Of a stretch of DNA of 64,000 nt, positions 22,189-30,978 are shown piece by piece. The notes beneath the pieces were generated by a model. The model was not told where the DNA came from, ran no database searches, and saw only the letters and a list, made by a program, of their open reading frames with translations. Within the stretch, counting starts at the first letter, position 1; each line of letters opens with the position of its first letter. Where the stretch lies: NCBI RefSeq assembly GCF_001182045.1, contig NZ_CVTY01000004.1, positions 1 to 64,000 of the forward strand, written 5' to 3'. Made by a program: the position numbers and the translations under genes. This stretch comes from Dakarella massiliensis (GTDB lineage: Bacteria; Pseudomonadota; Gammaproteobacteria; Burkholderiales; Burkholderiaceae_F).

Positions 22189-23248
22189 GAGTGGCTCCAT
22201 TGGCGGATGGATTCGGATGACGGGCTTCCCGCGCCTTCTGATCAATGAAGTCGAGCAGGTAGTCTTCGAGGGCGATATCGTACCCCACAGTCCAGATCCG
22301 GGAGTCGGAAGCGATTCCGGGCACCTGGCGGCACTTCACGGCATCCTTTTCCGTAATGAGGATACAGTCAGCCGCGATGTCAGCAAAGGGGTTCGCGCGG
22401 AAATCATAATGATCTCCCAGCTCAACGCACGGATTGCAGGCAATGCCGCGGCCGCGGAGCATGGCAAAGAACCTTCCCGGGACAGCGATGCCGGCGGCGG
22501 CCGCGAAGGATTTTCCTTCGAACCTCTCCGCGAGATCATCAATCGGGAGCGTTTCACCGGTCGCGAGATTGCGGCATTCACCAAGATACGGGCTGGAGGC
22601 AAAACGCGGGGTTCTCGTGTCGAGAATCTCATCCGTCGTATTCAGAATAATCGCGTCCACCCGGTCAAGCCTTGACGGCGGCTCGCGGAGGGGACCGGCG
22701 GGGAGCACCCAGCCGTTTCCGATACCGTGGGCTCCTACCACGCAGAGTTCAACATCGCGGTGCAGCGAGTAGTGCTGCAGACCGTCATCGGAAATGATGA
22801 TGTCAGTGTCCGGGAAAGACTTGAGAAGCAGACGCCCGGCAGCGACCCGGTCGCGGCCGACAGCCACGGGAGCCGCGGTCTTGCGGGCGATAAGCAGCGG
22901 TTCGTCGCCGGACGAGGCTGCGCGCGAGTCAGGCGTCACGAGCTGCACAGCGTCGGATTTTCTTCCATATCCCCGGCTGATGATGCCGGGTTTCCAGCCG
23001 CGTTTCATGAGACCGCGGGCGATGGCAATCGTAACCGGGGTTTTCCCCGTGCCGCCGACATAGATGTTCCCGACGATCACGACAGGAACCGGCAGACGCT
23101 CAGGCGTCGCGTGCTTCTCACGGTAGCGTGAGACAGCGAGAAATGCGAGAGAAAGCGGGGAGAAAACCAGAGAAAAAAGACCTTTTTTCGACCACTGGCT
23201 GTGAAGCCAGTTTTCCAGCGTTGCGCGGGCGCGCGAAGCCGGTTTCAT
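22178..23248 (-). CDS. lpxK: tetraacyldisaccharide 4'-kinase
   Basis: 356 residues from ATG 23248. Inner-membrane-associated kinase adding the 4'-phosphate of lipid A. N-terminal membrane helix FSLVFSPLSLAFLAVSRY, variant P-loop VGNIYVGGTGKTPVT, then IISRGYGRKS and the DDGLQHYSL catalytic segment. The open frame continues upstream to 23425, with ATGs at 23302 and 23377, but those 60 residues are Pro/Ser-rich and unlike LpxK, and no start has a strong ribosome site. The start is therefore uncertain. First gene of lpxK-ycaR-kdsB-adk. Confidence 0.92.
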   Translation of the reverse strand: MKPASRARATLENWLHSQWSKKGLFSLVFSPLSLAFLAVSRYREKHATPERLPVPVVIVGNIYVGGTGKTPVTIAIARGLMKRGWKPGIISRGYGRKSDAVQLVTPDSRAASSGDEPLLIARKTAAPVAVGRDRVAAGRLLLKSFPDTDIIISDDGLQHYSLHRDVELCVVGAHGIGNGWVLPAGPLREPPSRLDRVDAIILNTTDEILDTRTPRFASSPYLGECRNLATGETLPIDDLAERFEGKSFAAAAGIAVPGRFFAMLRGRGIACNPCVELGDHYDFRANPFADIAADCILITEKDAVKCRQVPGIASDSRIWTVGYDIALEDYLLDFIDQKAREARHPNPSANGATHES

Positions 23249-23425
23249 TTCAGGTTTGGGAGACTGCTGTGAGTTACCTGATCGGGGACGATCTGAATCC
23301 ATTGCCGTTCTGGAAGAAAGAATATGCGGCGCCTCGAGCGGAGATGCCGGGGGAGGTTCGCAGGTGTGATTAGTCATGCATGCAATGATAATGGATCGGG
23401 GATTGACGTGCGAAGGGGGCATCAC

Positions 23426-24403
23426 GGGTTCCGGTGAAATCTGTGGATAACTCCGGGGAAAAATGACTAACTTTCTGAATGTTTGTATAAAAAACGGCCT
23501 GTGGATAATCTGAATTTTTTAAAAATATAAGTAAAATCAAATAGATCAGTATTTATTACCTGAGTCATATCAGACAAACCGAAGAATACTTCCGGTCAAA
23601 GACCGCGTTCAGCGAAGACCGCGCGGATCTGGCAGAGCAGGCGCTGCGGCCCTATCTCTATGAAAAATAGCTTTTTTTGGTGATATCTCCCGAAAACACG
23701 GTTTTAAAATGTGTGTATATCCATAAAAATACAAAATAATCAATTGGTTGATTTCTTTATCACGGTTCTGGTGAACAGCGATGTTGACTGCTCCGGGAAA
23801 ACTCATGCAAGATGATGAAAAATAAGAATAAAAAAATATTGATTAAAATTTAATCAGCCTGAAGATCCCCAGAAACAGGGGATCTGTAAAAACCGCAGAT
23901 TCTCTTTCCCGGGCCTATAAGAGAATTTATCCCCCCTATTCGAAATCCACAGGGGGAATCGATATTCCCTGAGCCATGATGAATGCCGTTATCAGAATTA
24001 AAAATAAATAAAAAACAAAAAAATAAGCAGCCTTTTATCAGTAAAGTATCAAATGATGATCTTCAGCTTCATAAAAGGGAACTGGAAAATCCTGTGGATA
24101 AGTGTGTGAACAATTGTGGAGAAATCCCCTAAGTAGCTGAAGATACGTCACTTTTCAAAATCACGGAATTTCGGCAAAATAAAAATTTAATTGTTTAAAA
24201 TCATGTTGTTATAGGTTATATACGGTGTTTCCGGAAAGCCCGCGGGGTGAACGGGGGTTGACAAAAAGGGAAAAACGTAAAACTGTGCAGAAACCGGGGA
24301 GGGTGGAATCCGGAATCGGAAGATCCGCTTCGGCCTTTTTTAAAACCGGCTTATCATCACTCTCACAGTGGACTGAAGAGAACAGAAAGAGGACGGATAT
24401 CCA
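23426..24403. other. AT-rich non-coding block with three DnaA boxes
   Basis: Nearly 1 kb without a convincing gene between divergent lpxK and xseA. Three perfect TGTGGATAA sequences (DnaA box TTATCCACA on the minus strand) lie at 23442-23450, 23500-23508 and 24093-24101. Very AT-rich runs occur, for example 24000-24026 and 23821-23840. There are inverted repeats GATTAAA/TTTAATC (23841-23855) and AGATCCCC/GGGGATCT (23863-23885), and a 10-bp inverted pair ATCTTCAGCT (24059-24068) / AGCTGAAGAT (24135-24144) around the third box. A -35-like TTGACA is at 24258-24263. It resembles a replication origin or DnaA titration region. dnaA is not here, and the rRNA operon at 1-3 kb would run toward it. Confidence 0.5.
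23544..23670 (+). pseudogene. possible relic of a coding sequence
   Basis: A GC-rich island (about 23600-23655) inside the AT-rich block reads in one frame as a protein-like C-terminus that includes TAFSEDRADLAEQALRPYLY and ends at TAG 23668-23670. The frame is open for 42 codons back to a stop, but has no ATG, GTG or TTG start. I do not recognise it. It may be a gene remnant or chance. Confidence 0.25.
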
Positions 24404-26239
24404 ATGAAGGATGATTTCGACACGTATTCGCTTTTCGGCGGTGACGCCGCGGGCGGGGCAGCTCCCCGGGAACCCGCGAAGCGTTCCAGCCTGAGAGCCG
24501 TGCGGCCCGCATCCACCCGTTCCCGCTACCGCTCGGATGTGCTCTCAGGTGACGCGTACGGATTCCGGGCTCCGGAACCTGTACGGGAAACCCGTGCCGC
24601 GGTGATTTCGGTCTCCGATATCTGCCGCGGTATCCAGAATTCGCTCCGGGCAGCCTTTCCTCCCGCCTGGGTTGAAGGGGAGATCGCAAGCCTCATGGTG
24701 GCTTCAAGCGGTCACTGCTACTTTGATCTGAAGGACCGCGAGGCTCAGATTTCCTGCGTCATGTACCGGTCCCAGTATCAGTCTGTGGGTTTTGAGCCGA
24801 AGGTCGGTGACAAGATTGAGGTCTATGCGGAACCCTCTCTATATATGAAGAGAGGACGGCTGCAGCTGACGGTGAACCGGATCCGGAAGTCCGGTCTTGG
24901 GGCGCTGTACGAAGAGTTTCTGCGCCTGAAGGCGAAGCTTGAGAGAGAGGGGCTTTTCAGCCCGGAACTGAAGCGCGCGGTGCCCTCTGTCCCTCGGACA
25001 GCGGCTATCGTGACAAGCCTTAAGGCAGCCGGTCTCAGGGATGTCATCCAGACCTTCGAAAAGCGTGCTCCTTATGTTGCGCTTGAAATCTATCCCGCAT
25101 CAGTCCAGGGCCCCGGCGCCGCGGCAGAGATCGCGGAAGCGCTCCGGAGGGCTGGGGAATCCGAAAAGGCAGAAGTGATTCTGCTTGTCCGCGGCGGCGG
25201 CTCTTTTGAAGATCTCGCCTGCTTTAATGATGAGCGGGTGGCGAGAGCCATCAGAATGTCCCCGATTCCCGTGATCACCGGGATCGGGCACGAGTCCGAT
25301 ACGACAATCGCGGATCTCGCATCTGACCTTAGAGCCGCGACACCGACCGCGGCCGCGGAGCATGCGGCAGCTGCGGAGTCAGACCTGATGCAGCGGCTCG
25401 GGAGTCTCGTTAACCGTCTGAAGCGGGCAGAAGAGGGCGTGTTGCGGGAAGCCTCGCAGCGGCTCGATATGGCGGAAACGCGGCTGGGGACACCGGAAGA
25501 GCTTCTTCGGGGCGGCCGGGCCGCGCTGCAGCTTGCGGAAGAAAAAATCAGGCAATCGCCTCTCCTTCTGATTCAGGGCGGCCGTTCGAAGCTTTTCGAA
25601 GCGGCCCCTAAGCTTCGCCGTCGGCTCGAGACGGTTCTCGGCCGGGCAGAGCTTCAGACAATAGTCATGCGTAACTTCCTTGAAGATCGGCTGAAGAAGC
25701 TGCTTCAGGATGAAACAAAGCGTCTACGGAATTCAGAATCGGTGATTGTCTCTCACAGACCGAAGCTTGACGCCGAGGGGAGAAGGCTGGATGCTGCCGC
25801 GTCAGGCCTGAGAGGAGGGCTTTCAGAGACGCTGAAGAGGGCGGAGGAAACGCTCACGAGGGCAACGCTTTTCTTCTCTGGAGCTGATCCGGGAGTAAGC
25901 CGTGAAAGCGCGAGGCTCGGGCTTCTTGCTCAGCGTCTCGTGACCGCTAAACCGGCATTCAGAGAGCCGGGGAAAGATCTGGTGACCCTGCAGACGAGAC
26001 TCGCCGCTGCGGCAGCCTCAGGGCTTGATGAACGCCGGACCGCGCTTCGGTTTGAAGAATCCAAAATGAAGTCTCTCGAAGTGAGCCGCGTGCTGGAGAG
26101 AGGATTCGCGCTGCTTTACCGTGACGCAGGCATTGTGCGGAGCGTGAAGTCGCTGAAAAAAGGGGAGTCGGTGACCGCGGTGCTGCCCGACGGTGAGGCG
26201 TCCCTCATGGTTTCAGAGGTCCGTCCGAAGCAGTCCTGA
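24404..26239 (+). CDS. xseA: exodeoxyribonuclease VII large subunit
   Basis: 611 residues; the family is usually about 400-460. The OB-fold domain (about 70-170, WVEGEIASLMVASSGHCYFDLKD) and the catalytic region (about 190-300, TAAIVTSLKAAGLRDV, VILLVRGGGSFEDLACFND, ITGIGHESDTTIADLASD) are intact. The excess is a roughly 65-residue Arg/Ser/Ala-rich N-terminal extension and a lengthened C-terminal coiled coil (about 310-560). Degrades single-stranded DNA with XseB, whose gene is not nearby. The start follows GAGGACGGATATCCA. Confidence 0.94.
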   Translation: MKDDFDTYSLFGGDAAGGAAPREPAKRSSLRAVRPASTRSRYRSDVLSGDAYGFRAPEPVRETRAAVISVSDICRGIQNSLRAAFPPAWVEGEIASLMVASSGHCYFDLKDREAQISCVMYRSQYQSVGFEPKVGDKIEVYAEPSLYMKRGRLQLTVNRIRKSGLGALYEEFLRLKAKLEREGLFSPELKRAVPSVPRTAAIVTSLKAAGLRDVIQTFEKRAPYVALEIYPASVQGPGAAAEIAEALRRAGESEKAEVILLVRGGGSFEDLACFNDERVARAIRMSPIPVITGIGHESDTTIADLASDLRAATPTAAAEHAAAAESDLMQRLGSLVNRLKRAEEGVLREASQRLDMAETRLGTPEELLRGGRAALQLAEEKIRQSPLLLIQGGRSKLFEAAPKLRRRLETVLGRAELQTIVMRNFLEDRLKKLLQDETKRLRNSESVIVSHRPKLDAEGRRLDAAASGLRGGLSETLKRAEETLTRATLFFSGADPGVSRESARLGLLAQRLVTAKPAFREPGKDLVTLQTRLAAAAASGLDERRTALRFEESKMKSLEVSRVLERGFALLYRDAGIVRSVKSLKKGESVTAVLPDGEASLMVSEVRPKQS

Positions 26240-26250
26240 GGGGCTGGGGA

Positions 26251-26679
26251 TCAAGGCCGGCGGGTCACGCTGAGCGTGTCACCGGGGGAAATTCCCCGGG
26301 CTCTGAACCAGCCGTCATTCATTTCAAGCGCGTAGCGCGCGGGGTTCAGCGCGCAGTGAATTTCCGTGGACCAGGGCGTCATTGAAGCAATCGAGATCAG
26401 GCGGAATTTTTCGTCAAAGAAAGCGACAGAAAGCGGGAGCGGCGTGTCTTTCATCCACATGCACCATGAACCGCTTGTCGGAAAAACGAAAAACATGCCC
26501 TGGTTTTCAGGCATTGCCTGAACCCCCATCAGACCATGCTGTAGCTCATCCTTTGTCTCGGCGACTGCGACCGAAGCGCTGTGACCGCGGATCTCAATCG
26601 ACGCGGTGCCGGAGGCGTTAGCCGCGGCAGCAGCGGCTGCGAAAAGGGCGGGAGCAAGAATCCGGAGCAGTTTCTTCAT
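26251..26679 (-). CDS. exported DUF192 family protein
   Basis: 142 residues from ATG 26679; an earlier in-frame ATG at 26721 lies inside the cspA terminator and is rejected. It has a signal peptide of about 20 residues, Ala-rich and ending ANA. The DUF192 core holds ELQHGLMGVQAMPENQGMFF, then WMKDTPLPLSVAFFD. The family is found in the periplasm or outside the cell in many bacteria and archaea, with no agreed function. It is probably expressed by read-through from cspA or from its own promoter. Confidence 0.85.
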   Translation of the reverse strand: MKKLLRILAPALFAAAAAAANASGTASIEIRGHSASVAVAETKDELQHGLMGVQAMPENQGMFFVFPTSGSWCMWMKDTPLPLSVAFFDEKFRLISIASMTPWSTEIHCALNPARYALEMNDGWFRARGISPGDTLSVTRRP

Positions 26680-26684
26680 GGCAA

Positions 26685-26728
26685 TAAAAAACCCGCTGTT
26701 CCCCCCACAGGGAGGAAACAACGGGGTT
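26685..26728 (-). terminator. terminator after the cold-shock gene
   Basis: Imperfect stem on the minus strand (AACCCCGTTGTTTCC... paired with ...GGAACAGCGGGTT) followed by T6. It ends the cold-shock transcript just before the DUF192 start. Confidence 0.82.
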
Positions 26729-26745
26729 TCGGCGTGAAGCAGTTA

Positions 26746-26952
26746 TTACTCAGCCGGCATGATGTTAGCGGCCTGCTTGCCCTTCGGGCCATCGACCACG
26801 TCAAACGTCACGCGCTGCCCTTCTTTCAGGGACTTGAAGCCGTCCATCTTAATCGCAGAGAAATGAGCGAAGAGGTCTTCTCCCTTTTCATCCGGGGTAA
26901 TGAAGCCGTAACCCTTGGCGTCATTGAACCACTTCACAATACCGGTAGCCAT
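26746..26952 (-). CDS. cold-shock protein (CspA family)
   Basis: 68 residues from ATG 26952 with GGAG eight bases upstream; the frame extends to 26994 but without family similarity. One cold-shock OB domain with RNP1 KGYGFITP and RNP2-like DLFAHFSAI. It binds single-stranded RNA or DNA and prevents RNA structure. The long, gene-free upstream region suits the structured 5' UTR usual for csp genes. Confidence 0.95.
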   Translation of the reverse strand: MATGIVKWFNDAKGYGFITPDEKGEDLFAHFSAIKMDGFKSLKEGQRVTFDVVDGPKGKQAANIMPAE

Positions 26953-27276
26953 TTGTAAATCTCCATCTGATACAGATTCTGCCTGATGAGCCACAATAGA
27001 GGGCCTGATAGGACAGGCAGAAGAACCACCCTGCGGAAAAGCCCGAAGGGGTCGAGCAGCGAGCGTGATACAAGTTCTGCTCGATCAAGCTTACCGCACA
27101 CTTCAGACAATACGCCATATTCCCAAAACTTGCATACCTCACAAGGGATTTAACTGATAAAAAGGTGGGTTTCGTCAATAAAAATATGAGTTTTCACTCA
27201 GACCCGTGATGTGAAGCCTCACTGCCCCCCGTTTTTTTTTGCAAAATGGAATTACTTAATTGGAACTTAACCCGGA
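26953..27276. promoter_or_regulatory. csp leader / divergent csp-clpS intergenic region
   Basis: 324 bases without a gene. On the minus strand a TTGACG (-35-like) is at 27178-27173 with AT-rich sequence after it. This would give csp a leader of about 190 nt with GC-rich hairpin-forming stretches (for example 27036-27060). No cold-shock box was confirmed. The clpS promoter must also be here, but no clear elements are visible. Confidence 0.4.
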
Positions 27277-27600
27277 ATGACGCGGCAGAAAATTGATAGA
27301 TGCAGCGGTACGTGCCTCGCGGTGAAGGAACACAGAGCCTGTGCTCTTCCCCCGATGTGGCGCGTTGTGCTGCTGAATGATGACTACACAACGATGGACT
27401 TCGTAGTCTTCGTGCTTCGCAAGCTCTTCGGAAAGACGTGCGAGGAAGCGGAAAAGCTCATGCTTGAGGTCCACCAGACCGGCCGCGGCATTGCAGGCGT
27501 TTATGTGAAAGATGTGGCGGAAAGTCTGGCAGCGAGAGCAATGCACCTCGCGAAAGACAACGGCTTCCCTTTCCGGTGCTTGGTTGAACGGCAGGAATAA
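27277..27600 (+). CDS. clpS: ATP-dependent Clp protease adaptor ClpS
   Basis: 107 residues. Delivers N-degron substrates to ClpAP. The core WRVVLLNDDYTTMDFVVFVL (residues 28-47) holds the substrate-pocket Asn-Asp pair, followed by the helix with EEAEKLMLEVHQTGRGIAGV. clpA starts two bases after its stop, the standard clpS-clpA pair. Confidence 0.95.
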   Translation: MTRQKIDRCSGTCLAVKEHRACALPPMWRVVLLNDDYTTMDFVVFVLRKLFGKTCEEAEKLMLEVHQTGRGIAGVYVKDVAESLAARAMHLAKDNGFPFRCLVERQE

Positions 27601-27602
27601 CT

Positions 27603-29897
27603 ATGATCGACAGACAGCTGGAAAAGAATTTTCAGAACACCTTCGTCACGGCGACAACGGTCCGCAGTCAGCTGATTACGGTCGAGGCGCTGCTGCTCGA
27701 GCTGCTCTCGAATGACCGTGTCAGCCGCGTACTTGCCTACTTTGGCTGCTCCAAGACGCAGCTGAAGAGGAATCTCGAGGAATTCATTGATACGAAGGTG
27801 CCGAAGCTCGCGACGCTGAAAGAGGACCCGCAGCCGTCTGTCGGGTTCCAGCGTGTGATCGAGCGGGCGCTGGTGCATGTGCAGCAGTCCGGCCGCAAGG
27901 ATCAGGATCTGCATGGCGAAGACGTGCTCGTCTCGATTTTTGATGAGCCTGACAGCTGGGCTGTCGCATACCTGACCGAGCAGGGACTCGACAAGCTGAG
28001 CCTTGTGGAATATCTCACCGATCTTCATCGGGATGACTATTCGGAGAGTTTCGCAGAGCCCGCGGGACCCGCCGGTGACGAGGCTCCCGAAGGAGGCACT
28101 GCAGGTGCTGCCATTCTGGAAGCCTTTACGGTGAATCTGAACGAGAAGGCGAAAGAGGGCAAGCTTGATCCCCTGATCGGGCGCGAGGAAGAGATGACCC
28201 GCGTGATCCAGGTGCTCTGCCGCCGCAGAAAGAATAATCCGCTGCTGGTCGGTGAGCCGGGTGTCGGCAAGACCGCGATCGCGGAAGGAGTCGCGAGCCG
28301 CATTGTTTCCGGGAAAGTGCCCGATATTCTGAAGAAGCGGGTCATCCGGTCTCTTTCCATGGGACGCCTCGTGGCCGGTACAAAGTACCGCGGTGACTTC
28401 GAGGACCGCATGAAGCGGCTCGTGGATGCTGTCAGAGAAAGCCCGGAGACCGTGCTCTTCATTGACGAAATCCATACGGTGATCGGCGCGGGTTCCACCT
28501 CTGGCGGCCAGACGCTCGACGCTGCGGATCTTCTGAAACCCGCCCTTGCGAACGGTGAGCTTTCCTGTATCGGCGCGACGACCTATGAGGAATTCCGCCG
28601 CATTTTCGAGAAAGACCGCGCTCTGGCCCGCCGCTTCCAGAAGATTGACGTCCCGGCACCGACCGCGGATGAATCAGTTCAGATTCTGAAGGGGCTCCGT
28701 GCGAAGTTTGAGGAGCATCACGGCATCAAGTACACCGATAAGGCTATTGAGGCCGCGGTAACGCTTTCTGAGCGCTATATGAGTGATAAGAGGCTTCCGG
28801 ATAAGGCGATCGATATGATCGATGAGGCGGGTGCCGCACAGCGGCTCCTGCCGGCTGAATCCCGGAAGGGTGTGATCGACGAGCGGGAGATCGAGGAAAC
28901 CATCGCGAAGATGACGAAGATCCCGGTGGCGACGCTCACCCAGGGCGATGAAGAAAAGCTTTATCACCTGCCGGAAGATCTGAAAAAGCGGATTTTCGGT
29001 CAGGACGAAGCGGTGGACGCGGTGGTGTCTGCGATCCGTCTCTCCCGGGCGGGCTTTGATAAGTCAGACCGCCCGGTCGGATCCTTCCTCTTCACGGGTC
29101 CCACCGGTGTCGGCAAGACTGAGCTCGCGAAGCAGCTTGCTGAGTCGCTCGGCGTCAGCCTGATCCGGTTTGATATGAGCGAATACTCGGAAGCCCATAC
29201 GGTGAGCCGCCTGATTGGCGCGCCTCCGGGGTATGTCGGTTTCTCTCAGGGCGGGCAACTGACGGAGCAGGTGACTGCTCACCCTTACTGCGTGCTGCTG
29301 CTTGACGAAATCGAGAAGGCCCATCCGGATATTCTGAACGTGCTTCTGCAGGTGATGGATAACGGGACGCTGACCGATAACAGCGGCCGCAAGGCGGACT
29401 TCCGGAACGTGATTCTCATCATGACGTCGAATGCCGGCGCCCGGATGATCTCGCGTAACGTGATCGGTTTCGGTGAGACGAAGTCTGAGGGGGATGATAC
29501 GGCGGAGATCAAGAAGTACTTCTCGCCTGAATTCCGGAACCGCCTCGACGCGATTATCCGCTTCAAGCCGCTTGCTCACGCCCTGATCCTCAAGATCACG
29601 GATAAGTTCCTGAAGAATGTGACCGAAAGCCTCAGGAAGCGGAATGTGGAACCGGTCTTTACGTCGACTCTGCGGAACTACCTCGCGGAGCATGGCTTTG
29701 ATCCCCAGATGGGAGCCCGTCCGATGCGCCGTCTGATCCAGGACATCGTGGAGCGGCCTCTCGCTGAGGCAGTGCTCTTCGGACCGCTGAAAAACGGCGG
29801 CAAGGTGACTGTCGGCTTTAACCGCGGAAAGGTTCAGCTGAAGTTCCCCGGAAGCGAGGCCCAGGGGTCGAAGAAGCAGGAAGCGCTTCCCGCCTGA
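27603..29897 (+). CDS. clpA: Clp protease ATP-binding subunit ClpA
   Basis: 764 residues. N-terminal Clp repeat domain (1-150), AAA module 1 with Walker [10 protein letters not shown] and Walker [13 protein letters not shown] module 2 with Walker [11 protein letters not shown] and Walker [14 protein letters not shown], and a C-terminal D2-small domain. There is no middle coiled-coil domain, so it is ClpA rather than ClpB. Unfolds substrates for ClpP, which is not in the window. The acidic linker between the N domain and module 1 is longer than usual (about 150-175). Confidence 0.96.
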   Translation: MIDRQLEKNFQNTFVTATTVRSQLITVEALLLELLSNDRVSRVLAYFGCSKTQLKRNLEEFIDTKVPKLATLKEDPQPSVGFQRVIERALVHVQQSGRKDQDLHGEDVLVSIFDEPDSWAVAYLTEQGLDKLSLVEYLTDLHRDDYSESFAEPAGPAGDEAPEGGTAGAAILEAFTVNLNEKAKEGKLDPLIGREEEMTRVIQVLCRRRKNNPLLVGEPGVGKTAIAEGVASRIVSGKVPDILKKRVIRSLSMGRLVAGTKYRGDFEDRMKRLVDAVRESPETVLFIDEIHTVIGAGSTSGGQTLDAADLLKPALANGELSCIGATTYEEFRRIFEKDRALARRFQKIDVPAPTADESVQILKGLRAKFEEHHGIKYTDKAIEAAVTLSERYMSDKRLPDKAIDMIDEAGAAQRLLPAESRKGVIDEREIEETIAKMTKIPVATLTQGDEEKLYHLPEDLKKRIFGQDEAVDAVVSAIRLSRAGFDKSDRPVGSFLFTGPTGVGKTELAKQLAESLGVSLIRFDMSEYSEAHTVSRLIGAPPGYVGFSQGGQLTEQVTAHPYCVLLLDEIEKAHPDILNVLLQVMDNGTLTDNSGRKADFRNVILIMTSNAGARMISRNVIGFGETKSEGDDTAEIKKYFSPEFRNRLDAIIRFKPLAHALILKITDKFLKNVTESLRKRNVEPVFTSTLRNYLAEHGFDPQMGARPMRRLIQDIVERPLAEAVLFGPLKNGGKVTVGFNRGKVQLKFPGSEAQGSKKQEALPA

Positions 29898-29922
29898 TTC
29901 GGTTTCAGACGCCGGACAGAAA

Positions 29923-29961
29923 GACGCCCTCAGAGGAGAGAAAACTCCCTGAGGGCGTTTC
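29923..29961. terminator. bidirectional terminator between clpA and dut
   Basis: Stem CGCCCTCAG (29925-29933) / CTGAGGGCG (29949-29957) with TTT on the + side and TCTTTC on the minus side. It serves convergent clpA and dut. Confidence 0.75.
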
Positions 29962-29980
29962 TGTTGCCGGAACCGTTGTC

Positions 29981-30430
29981 TTATCGGGTACCGGTAGAGC
30001 CGAAGCCATTCGTGCCGCGGTCTGTCTCTCCGAACTCATCCACGAGTTCAAATTCAGGCTGGGCAACCGGAACAATCACGAGCTGCGCGATGCGGTCAAA
30101 GGGATTGATTGTGAAGGCATCCTTCCCGCGGTTCCAGACGGAGATCATGAGTTCTCCCTGATAGTCAGAGTCAATGAGACCGACGAGATTGCCGAGCACA
30201 ATGCCGTGCTTATGGCCGAGTCCCGAGCGGGGAAGAATGAGAGCGGCGTAGCCGGGATCCGCGATGTGCACCGCAAGCCCCGTGTGGACGAGGGTGGTCT
30301 CACCGGGATTCACAGTGAGGGGGAAATCAAGAAGCGCTTTGAGGTCGACTCCGGCAGAGCCTGCCGTTGCGGTTTTCGGAAGATGTTCTTTCGCCCGGGG
30401 GTCGAGCACTTTGAGAGCAATACGAAGCAT
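29981..30430 (-). CDS. dut: dUTP diphosphatase
   Basis: 149 residues. Trimeric dUTPase with all five motifs: [10 protein letters not shown] (1), [11 protein letters not shown] (2), [11 protein letters not shown] (3), RIAQLVIVP (4) and [12 protein letters not shown] (5). Keeps dUTP low and supplies dUMP. It is the last gene of the coaBC-membrane protein-dut end of the operon and starts two bases after the preceding gene's stop. Confidence 0.97.
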   Translation of the reverse strand: MLRIALKVLDPRAKEHLPKTATAGSAGVDLKALLDFPLTVNPGETTLVHTGLAVHIADPGYAALILPRSGLGHKHGIVLGNLVGLIDSDYQGELMISVWNRGKDAFTINPFDRIAQLVIVPVAQPEFELVDEFGETDRGTNGFGSTGTR

Positions 30431-30432
30431 GT

Positions 30433-30924
30433 TTACTTTTTACGGCCGTTCGCCGCGAGATTGAAAGTGAAAAGAGTGAGGATGATGCCGACCACGGTGA
30501 GCCACGGTGTCTCAAGAATGATGCCGAGCACAATGAGTCCGAAGCTTACGAAGGAAATGAGCCCCGAAAAAGCCCGCGCCGCGTTGCGGGCGTTCGCTTC
30601 GCGCGCCCGGCGCCTGAGACGTTCGGACGGGGTTTCTCCCGAGGGGCCTGGATCCATGGCGGACGGCGAGGAGGACGGCGGCTCAGGGATCGGTGAAGGA
30701 ACCGGAATGCCGATTTTCGCGAGTTCCGCCATCACGGACCGTTCCCGCTCTTCGGCCGCCTCTGCTGTCGACTCCGGAGTTCCCGGGGGAACAGGATTTG
30801 TCGCGGCCGGTGAACTCGCGGCGGTCTTCAGGGGATCAAGATTCCTGATTTTTCCAGCCTGTAGCTTTTCAATATAGGCAACATAGTCGCCGTCAGCCGG
30901 TTCAAGCCCGAAAGGATCTTTCAT
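30433..30924 (-). CDS. small membrane protein of unknown function between coaBC and dut
   Basis: 163 residues from ATG 30924 with a G-rich ribosome site (GGGGGG, five bases). I do not recognise it. A short conserved-looking head ([20 protein letters not shown]) is followed by a Pro/Ser/Glu-rich disordered region (about 35-100), a basic stretch [14 protein letters not shown] (101-114), and two closely spaced membrane segments (about 119-138 and 141-158) ending in RKK. The topology is probably a cytoplasmic N-terminus with a hairpin in the inner membrane. It is co-directional with coaBC and dut. Confidence 0.75.
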   Translation of the reverse strand: MKDPFGLEPADGDYVAYIEKLQAGKIRNLDPLKTAASSPAATNPVPPGTPESTAEAAEERERSVMAELAKIGIPVPSPIPEPPSSSPSAMDPGPSGETPSERLRRRAREANARNAARAFSGLISFVSFGLIVLGIILETPWLTVVGIILTLFTFNLAANGRKK

Positions 30925-30978
30925 CTTTTTCCCCCCTGCAGAATGCGGATATGATCCGTACCCATCCATCCTACAACA

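Noticed and set aside
23609..23806. 65-codon minus-strand frame in the gap between lpxK and xseA
   Set aside because: No ribosome site, unlikely composition, overlaps the better + strand relic reading.
26680..26721. Earlier start for the DUF192 gene
   Set aside because: Those codons form the cold-shock gene terminator; the signal peptide begins at 26679.
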